From Haliclystus octoradiatus (taxonomy: Eukaryota; Cnidaria; Staurozoa; Stauromedusae; Haliclystidae): DNA of 64,000 nucleotides. Positions 58,505 to 64,000 of this stretch are shown piece by piece. The notes beneath the pieces are model-generated. The model saw nothing but the letters and a program-made list of their open reading frames with translations. It was not told the origin of the DNA and did no database searches. The stretch spans positions 25,759,732-25,823,731 of the forward strand of contig OU744449.1 of NCBI GenBank assembly GCA_916610825.1, in the 5' to 3' direction. Both the position numbers and the translations under genes were made by a program. Numbering within the stretch: position 1 is the first letter of the stretch; each line of letters opens with the position of its first letter.

Positions 58505-61500
58505 TTATGTTGTCGTTGCCTTGAGTACTTGGTCTAATATATCTGTGGTTGCACCTCGCCACTGTTCTTGTGTTTCAATCAACTGGAATAATAAATAGTA
58601 AAACGAATAATTAATAACAATAATGCTTTGGATTATTTTGTCAAAATAAAACCGAATAACATTCTCGTGATTGATGTGAGGGAATTAACCTCAACGGTTT
58701 AAAAAATTCTCCACTTCAAGTTAAATAACGGAGTAAATATGATTTTTCATTTCATTTATGTTGTCAAAATTGACAGGCAAAACAAAGGAGAGTCACATAA
58801 TATGATCTCACATTAAAATGTAGCCTAGTTACAACTGATGTTAATAAAAATTAATATAAATTTACGCATGCAAAATTATTGTTTGTTTTACATTACTTTG
58901 TTTTATAATTACTAAATGCCATATGTTACAAAAATACCTTGCAAAAAGATGAGAGGCTTGTCTCATCAAGACTCCTTTTAAAGGTAGAAAAACTGGCTGA
59001 CGTTACAAGTTTTTCTGATAGAGAATAGATAATGCAATCGAATGCATGACTGCAGTAATTTCTGATTAATCCGGATCCAATCTGAATCCATCCAGTTTTA
59101 ATACACATGTTAATGCAGTGGTTGAGCGTCCGTAGGCAGATTCCATTACCCTGTGTGATTACGCCAGACTTTCAGCACACTCAGTTTCATGCCACGACTC
59201 TCAGTTTCATTGAGCAGAACATGGGGTAGAGGCTCTTGCCTAGAGCTTCTGCATGGTGCGCGGGAGACCGATGTTCAATCCTTCGTCACATATCTTCTTT
59301 GTATCTGGATGTAAATTCATCGGGTCCTCGAGTAAACAAGCACTTGTGCTTACGTATTTGTGCTTATATATAAGGAAAACCATTTAAAACCAACGGAAAT
59401 ACACAACATTAATATAGTCCTCATTTTGGCCAAAACAGTGTGTTCAGATCTTCAAACTTACTTCGGTACGATATTGCTCAATTACATTTTCAAAATCACG
59501 ATTGTCAGTCTTCAATATATCAATCTCGTCTGACTTTTTCTTGATTTCTTCTTCAAGCTTTGTGGTTCTTTCTGTAAGATCATCTTCAAATATATAAATG
59601 AATACTTAAAGTTCATGATTATACAGTTGATCCGACATCAAGCATGTGAAATGTTAAGGAAATTCATTTCACTGTAATCTGACACGGATAAGTCGGATAT
59701 ATAAGTGAACCGTTGTAATCATTAAAACCAGATTAACAGAAAAAGTTTACTCGGAGCACGGACAAGTTGCAATCAATATTGGAATTGACTTGCAACACGC
59801 AACTTCTAGCAATTTCGTAGATTTCTCTGCGAAAATAGTTCGTATTTTATCTAGGTAACGAAAACATAAATACAAAAAAAACCATAACCTCCTGAAGTGT
59901 GAAATATCCTGATTGAAATGATACCAGTTATACAAGTATAATTTGAATCATAAAATCATAAATAACTACACTGACAATGCCGAAGGTCTAGATTAAGACC
60001 GGCTCCCGGGGGGTAACTCTTGTTTTATGGAAACAAAAATGCTTAGGGAATCATTTTCAACATTTTAGGGTAACATTTGAGGATCCCCGTCCCCCAGTCT
60101 AGTTGTAATGGTAGTACGCTATCCCCGCCGCGTAAACGTTTCTGATTTCGACATACATACCCGTTTTGTGCGTTTTTAAAGCCAATTCTTTGTCGCATAC
60201 TTTCAGTTTGTCCAAAGTATTGTCATGTTCACGTTTTAATTTATTCAATTGTTTACGCAATTCTTTAGCATCTGTCGTCGCTGCATCTAACGATGAAGTT
60301 TGACTACTGACCAAACGATTGATTTCCAAACTAAATTCTTTATTTTCATTTTGTAAATTATCAATTAAATATGTTTTTTCTTTTAATTCATTTTCTAACG
60401 ATTGGCATTTATGTTGTAAATTTGATACGGATATTTCTTTATCAGAAACAGTGGACGTTAATTCTTCTTGTAGCGTTTCACATTGTTTCAAGGTCAGCAA
60501 TTTGGTTTCCTCCAAAACTTTCGTTTCAGCTCGTAGAGCACCAACGTCAATATTTTGATTTGCAAAATTGGCTAAAACCATTTTTGTTTCAATTCCTGAT
60601 TGTTCAAGTGAACTTTTTAAATCAATAACTAATTGTTTGGTGTCACCTAATTCTTTAACAGTATGATCAAGATTTTTTTGAATTTCATTAAACTTTTCTT
60701 TCGATTCAGATAATTCTTTAAAACATTTTACATATTTCGTTTGATAATCTTTCGCGTTAATTTCTAAAGCTTTCGATCTTTCTATCTCATTTACATGTAG
60801 TAGCCTCCATTTATTAACCTCGTTCATTAATTTTCTTCGATTAATTTCCTGTAATTTACATTTTTGTTTTGATGATAATAAATCCTTTTCACATACAATA
60901 TGTCTTGTATTTAATTCTTCATAATCACATAATAATTTTTCTTGTTCAATTCTTAATTCTTGCCATCGATTATAGACTAATTCATCTTCTTCAGACATTA
61001 GTTCTTTAACTTTATCGGATTGATACGTATCTCGTTTTAATATTTGTAATTCAAGTTTTAAATTATTATTTTCTTTTTCTATAATCTCATTTTGTTTTTG
61101 TATAATTTCCATCTCTTTTTGATACTCAATTAATTTATTTTGTAAAATATTGAAATCTTGATTTAATTGATTACAATTAGCAATATTTAAGGCTTTTTCT
61201 TCTTTCTCTTGGTCTAATAAAGTTGATATATTTTCGATTTGATCGCACGTTTCAGAAAGCTCTTTGGCTTGATTAGAGATCTCTCTGTCTTTTTCTAAAA
61301 ATATTTCACGAACTTCGAATAATTCCTCTTCTAAGTGTGATATTTTAATTTTACAATCATTCAGAGTTGCTTCAAGTTTTTGATTTTTATCTTCTACCGA
61401 TTCCAATTCACTTTGCATATTATCAGCTACCAATTCAATATTTTCAACAGCCTCCAATTGATACTTACTATTTGCAATTGAGGTCACAACATCGTGCTTT

Positions 61501-63708
61501 AATTCTTGTAAGTCAGAATCAATTTTTTGAATATCACAACCAATCAAATTACCGGCATGTTCTATAATTGCAAGGCGATCATTTTTAATAACGTTATCCT
61601 TTTTGCTTTTCATCGCAAACTTGCTAATTTCCTCAACACATTTATGAATTTCATTTTGATCTGTAACGTTATCAGTTAATAAACTCTCTACAATTTGTAA
61701 ACAATTCAACATTTGCGAGCAAGATTTTTCCAATTCAATATTCGAACACTGTAGTGATTTCAATTTCGGTATAGTCAATGTTTCACTTTGACGAATTTCA
61801 TTTAATGAATTATCCAATGATTTGAAACGTTCTGAGATTTCATTTGAATGTAATTTCTCCTCCTCTAATCGATAACTTAATTCTTTATTTATTAAAATCG
61901 TAGAATCCAACTCGCAACGCAAATTATCCAAAACGGTTTCAATAGAATCTTTTTCTGTTTTTAAAATCATTATTTCATGACGTAATGAATTCTCAACGTC
62001 TTCCTTGTTAGTTAATTGTGTTGAGAGATTATTGATTTTGTCTTTCAGGTAAGCCATTCCTGTTTCACAAGCCATATTAATCTGAACTTTATAAAGGAAC
62101 TCCAGCAGATACAAACATTTATTCGTAACAAAATGTGAAACGCAATAGATTGTAAAGTTCTCAACTAGGAAAACTTGATACTTCGAAATTCGATTTTCGA
62201 ATGTTTAGTGCGGTCAGTCAACTTCAGGAAAATCTTGCAAGAAAATTGGAGGTTTAAATTTTCTTTTTTGCATCAACATATTACTATATCGCAATATTTT
62301 CACAATTTCACTGGAAGAGAAAACAAAAAGGAAAATATTTATATTAAAATAAATATATGCAATTAATGTAATCCCGAGAAAATCGAAACCGCACCCCTTT
62401 CCCTGTCGTTAAATAAATGGCTGACTCCTGTAGTGGTTTTATATTGTATTCACGTCATCGTATATTTGTCTATTGTTAATCATTTCCTGTAAATCTATAT
62501 GTGTGTAAATTGTACCACGTAAACGCTCTTTTTCGCCTCTTACTATCTTACTGTACGGTCGTGTCTGTTGTATCAAAGAGCTCTGACTAACGGCCATAGT
62601 AGCCCTTAGCATCTCTCCCTGTAATGTCAGCAGACACGGCCTACCATTATCATAATAAAGAGTGTCATGATTATATGGATTGTGTCGTTATTTAAATCTC
62701 CTACACTCCTTATGCATAGACATGCGCCACATGCCCCTGCACTTCAATTCAATTTCACTTCCCTGTACAGTCCACCATCTCCAGGGGGGTGTAGCGATGA
62801 AATTGCCCCAGGATCCAGCCAATGTATAGGGGTAGCAGGGTTCTCCTGATACATTTTGATTGTTTGTGAGAGCCTCGGTCGCAAATGTTTTGGCAAGAAA
62901 TTCCTAGCGGAGCGAAAAAACATGATTGATCATTCTTCACAATAGGAAATGTCATTATTATTTTGTCATATATAGACAATAATTTGATCGTGGAATTCGA
63001 CGCCTTGTCTGTTGTCCGCGCTATTCCTCTATAATTTACGGCGTAACGCGGAATATGTTAGGCGACAGAGGGGGGACGAAACATTTTATAACACAACCGT
63101 CAGTTGTGACCATCTACTATAGTAAACTATTGTTACATGCATATGCATATAAGGAGGATTAGCTCTGATGGCAGAGCAACTGAACTTCAGATTGGATCAT
63201 ATCTGATCAACTGTGGTTCAAATCCCCCTAAGGTCAACTCAGCCTTGACTTTATCTGAAACATCAAATGAGTACCATCTGAGGATGGCGGATGGAATGGT
63301 CCAGAGGGAATTGCATTGTGAGTAGCTGCGGCGCATCGTTGCGCATTGACAATCAAGACCTATCTGCCATGAAATCTGTTGAAATTGATCTGCAGTGCCG
63401 CGGCTGAGATCAACCAAGAGCGTTTAAAATCATTGCTCTCAGCGAAAAAAGCCACTCATCTAGAAATAGAGGAATGGTACGGGTGCCTTCGGTAGGGCGA
63501 CATCGTCTACATTGCTTTATTACTATGCATATCCCTATGAATAGCCCTATTAATTAAAGTATTGAAAGATAAAATTGAAATACCTTTGTAACATATTTGC
63601 TTTGATATTGTTAACTTCAATCAAGAGATCAGCAATTCGATGGTACAATAATAATCTATCACGTTCCTTTTCATATTTCAAATGCCCATCTAATAATTGC
63701 TGAATATT
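58505..63708 (-). CDS. Long coiled-coil protein gene, 3' part (4 exons seen, continues past the window)
   Basis: Exons on the - strand: 63584-63708, 60159-62081, 59462-59583, 58505-58582. The last three join in frame (phases 0, 1, 0) and stop at TAA, giving 708 residues from the start of the big exon, almost all charged heptad-like coiled coil rich in E, K, L, N and Q, with no globular domain or membrane segment. The end is LIETQEQWRGATTDILDQVL. The exon at 63584-63708 (DGHLKYEKERDRLLLYHR) has the same character but ends phase 2, while the big exon enters at phase 0, so an exon between them is missing from my model, or the ATG at 62075 (MACETGMAYLKD) starts a separate transcript. I do not recognise the family; such proteins are often structural (centrosome, Golgi, cytoskeleton), but that is not shown here. 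Confidence 0.8.
60005..60110 (+). repeat. Fragment related to the CCCGGGGGGTAACT elements
   Basis: CTCCCGGGGGGTAACTCTTG at about 60004, with CCCCGTCCCCCAG 80 bases on. Only the end resembles the 305-bp family; the interior differs. It lies in an intron of the coiled-coil gene, about 50 bp from the large exon's donor. Confidence 0.5.
60159..62081 (-). CDS. Coiled-coil gene: large exon of 1923 bp
   Basis: 641 residues without a break. The acceptor is AAAGTTCAG and the donor ACGG|GTATGT. It begins INMACETGMAYLKDKIN and runs through leucine/glutamate-rich repeats such as KLESEL-like heptads. The ORF appears to go on past 60159 to 60099, but that tail (MYVEIRNVYAAG) is intron read-through, because the next exon joins exactly at the donor phase. 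Confidence 0.88.
62082..63150 (-). other. Intron or 5' region of the coiled-coil gene
   Basis: One exon linking the neighbours may hide here; I found no convincing candidate. No repeat recognised. Confidence 0.45.
63151..63524 (+). mobile_element. Full-length tRNA-derived SINE with target duplication, second copy
   Basis: 374 bp with ATGCATAT on both sides (63143-63150 and 63525-63532). Box A lies in TTAGCTCTGATGGCAGAGC and box B in GTGGTTCAAATCC. It is alike over its full length to the copy at 53521, in the same orientation, and lies about 60 bp from the exon at 63584. Confidence 0.92.
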
Positions 63709-63974
63709 CTGAAAAAAAATCAAAACATATTCTGATGAATACCTTTAAATAGCGGTCACCTGATAGATATACAGTAACACTCATGTATGGTTTCTTGAGA
63801 AGTGAGCTGCAATAGAGAAATTACCATTACAGACAGGTGACTAGGTGAGTACTGCAAATAGGTGGTTCTTCTAGCAAGTTTTTCGTATACAATGAAATTC
63901 CGTCTTATCTGGAACAATGTTCCAGGAACATGGCTGTGAAACAATTTTGGATAAGTGAAATGGCGCTACAAACA

Positions 63975-64000
63975 TATATTATTATTATTATTATTATTAT
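63975..64000. repeat. (TTA)n microsatellite at the window edge
   Basis: At least seven ATT units run off the end of the window. Confidence 0.85.

Noticed and set aside
63156-63235. Second candidate tRNA gene
   Set aside because: Same SINE head as at 53521.

Overview
The window is nuclear DNA of an invertebrate animal. It is AT-rich, its genes carry many introns with GT..AG boundaries, and its spacers are full of short terminal-inverted-repeat elements, a tRNA-derived SINE and LINE fragments. The recognisable genes are animal genes: MEIOB, ANAPC11, a RhoGDI, and a lectin/thrombospondin-repeat mosaic. I cannot place it more precisely than invertebrate metazoan.

Region 1 (about 3.8-29.1 kb, + strand) holds one large modular gene. 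I could rebuild 15 exons, the last one doubtful. In order they encode three C-type lectin domains (CTLD), a thrombospondin type-1 repeat (TSP1), a CTLD, a decayed TSP1-like module, a CTLD, six TSP1 modules, and the start of a SEA-like domain. Each CTLD or TSP1 module sits in its own exon with phase-1 boundaries on both sides. The product is probably a secreted or membrane-anchored recognition protein. The signal-peptide exon and the true 3' end were not found. Its introns hold most of the mobile DNA: three copies of a ~305 bp element with CCCGGGGGGTAACT ends, a foldback element with a satellite-bearing insertion nested in it, and several inverted-repeat elements.

Region 2 (about 30.5-41.4 kb, - strand) is the meiotic recombination gene MEIOB. 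Twelve exons join in frame to the stop codon, and a thirteenth is a plausible first coding exon. It converges on the lectin gene. ANAPC11 (42.5 kb, +), in one uninterrupted exon, is divergent from MEIOB.

Region 3 (about 43-49 kb) has two tandem intronless GNAT acetyltransferase genes on the - strand, the second cut short by a stop codon, plus several inverted-repeat elements including a nearly perfect 78-bp palindrome.

Region 4 (51.4-57.5 kb, -) is a complete five-exon RhoGDI gene of 199 codons. Region 5 (58.5-63.7 kb and beyond, -) is a long coiled-coil protein gene with a 1.9 kb exon. I do not recognise its family.

No cellular pathway links these genes. The unifying theme is the density of small transposons lying very close to splice sites in several genes. 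I found no rRNA, bona fide tRNA, CRISPR or prokaryotic feature.
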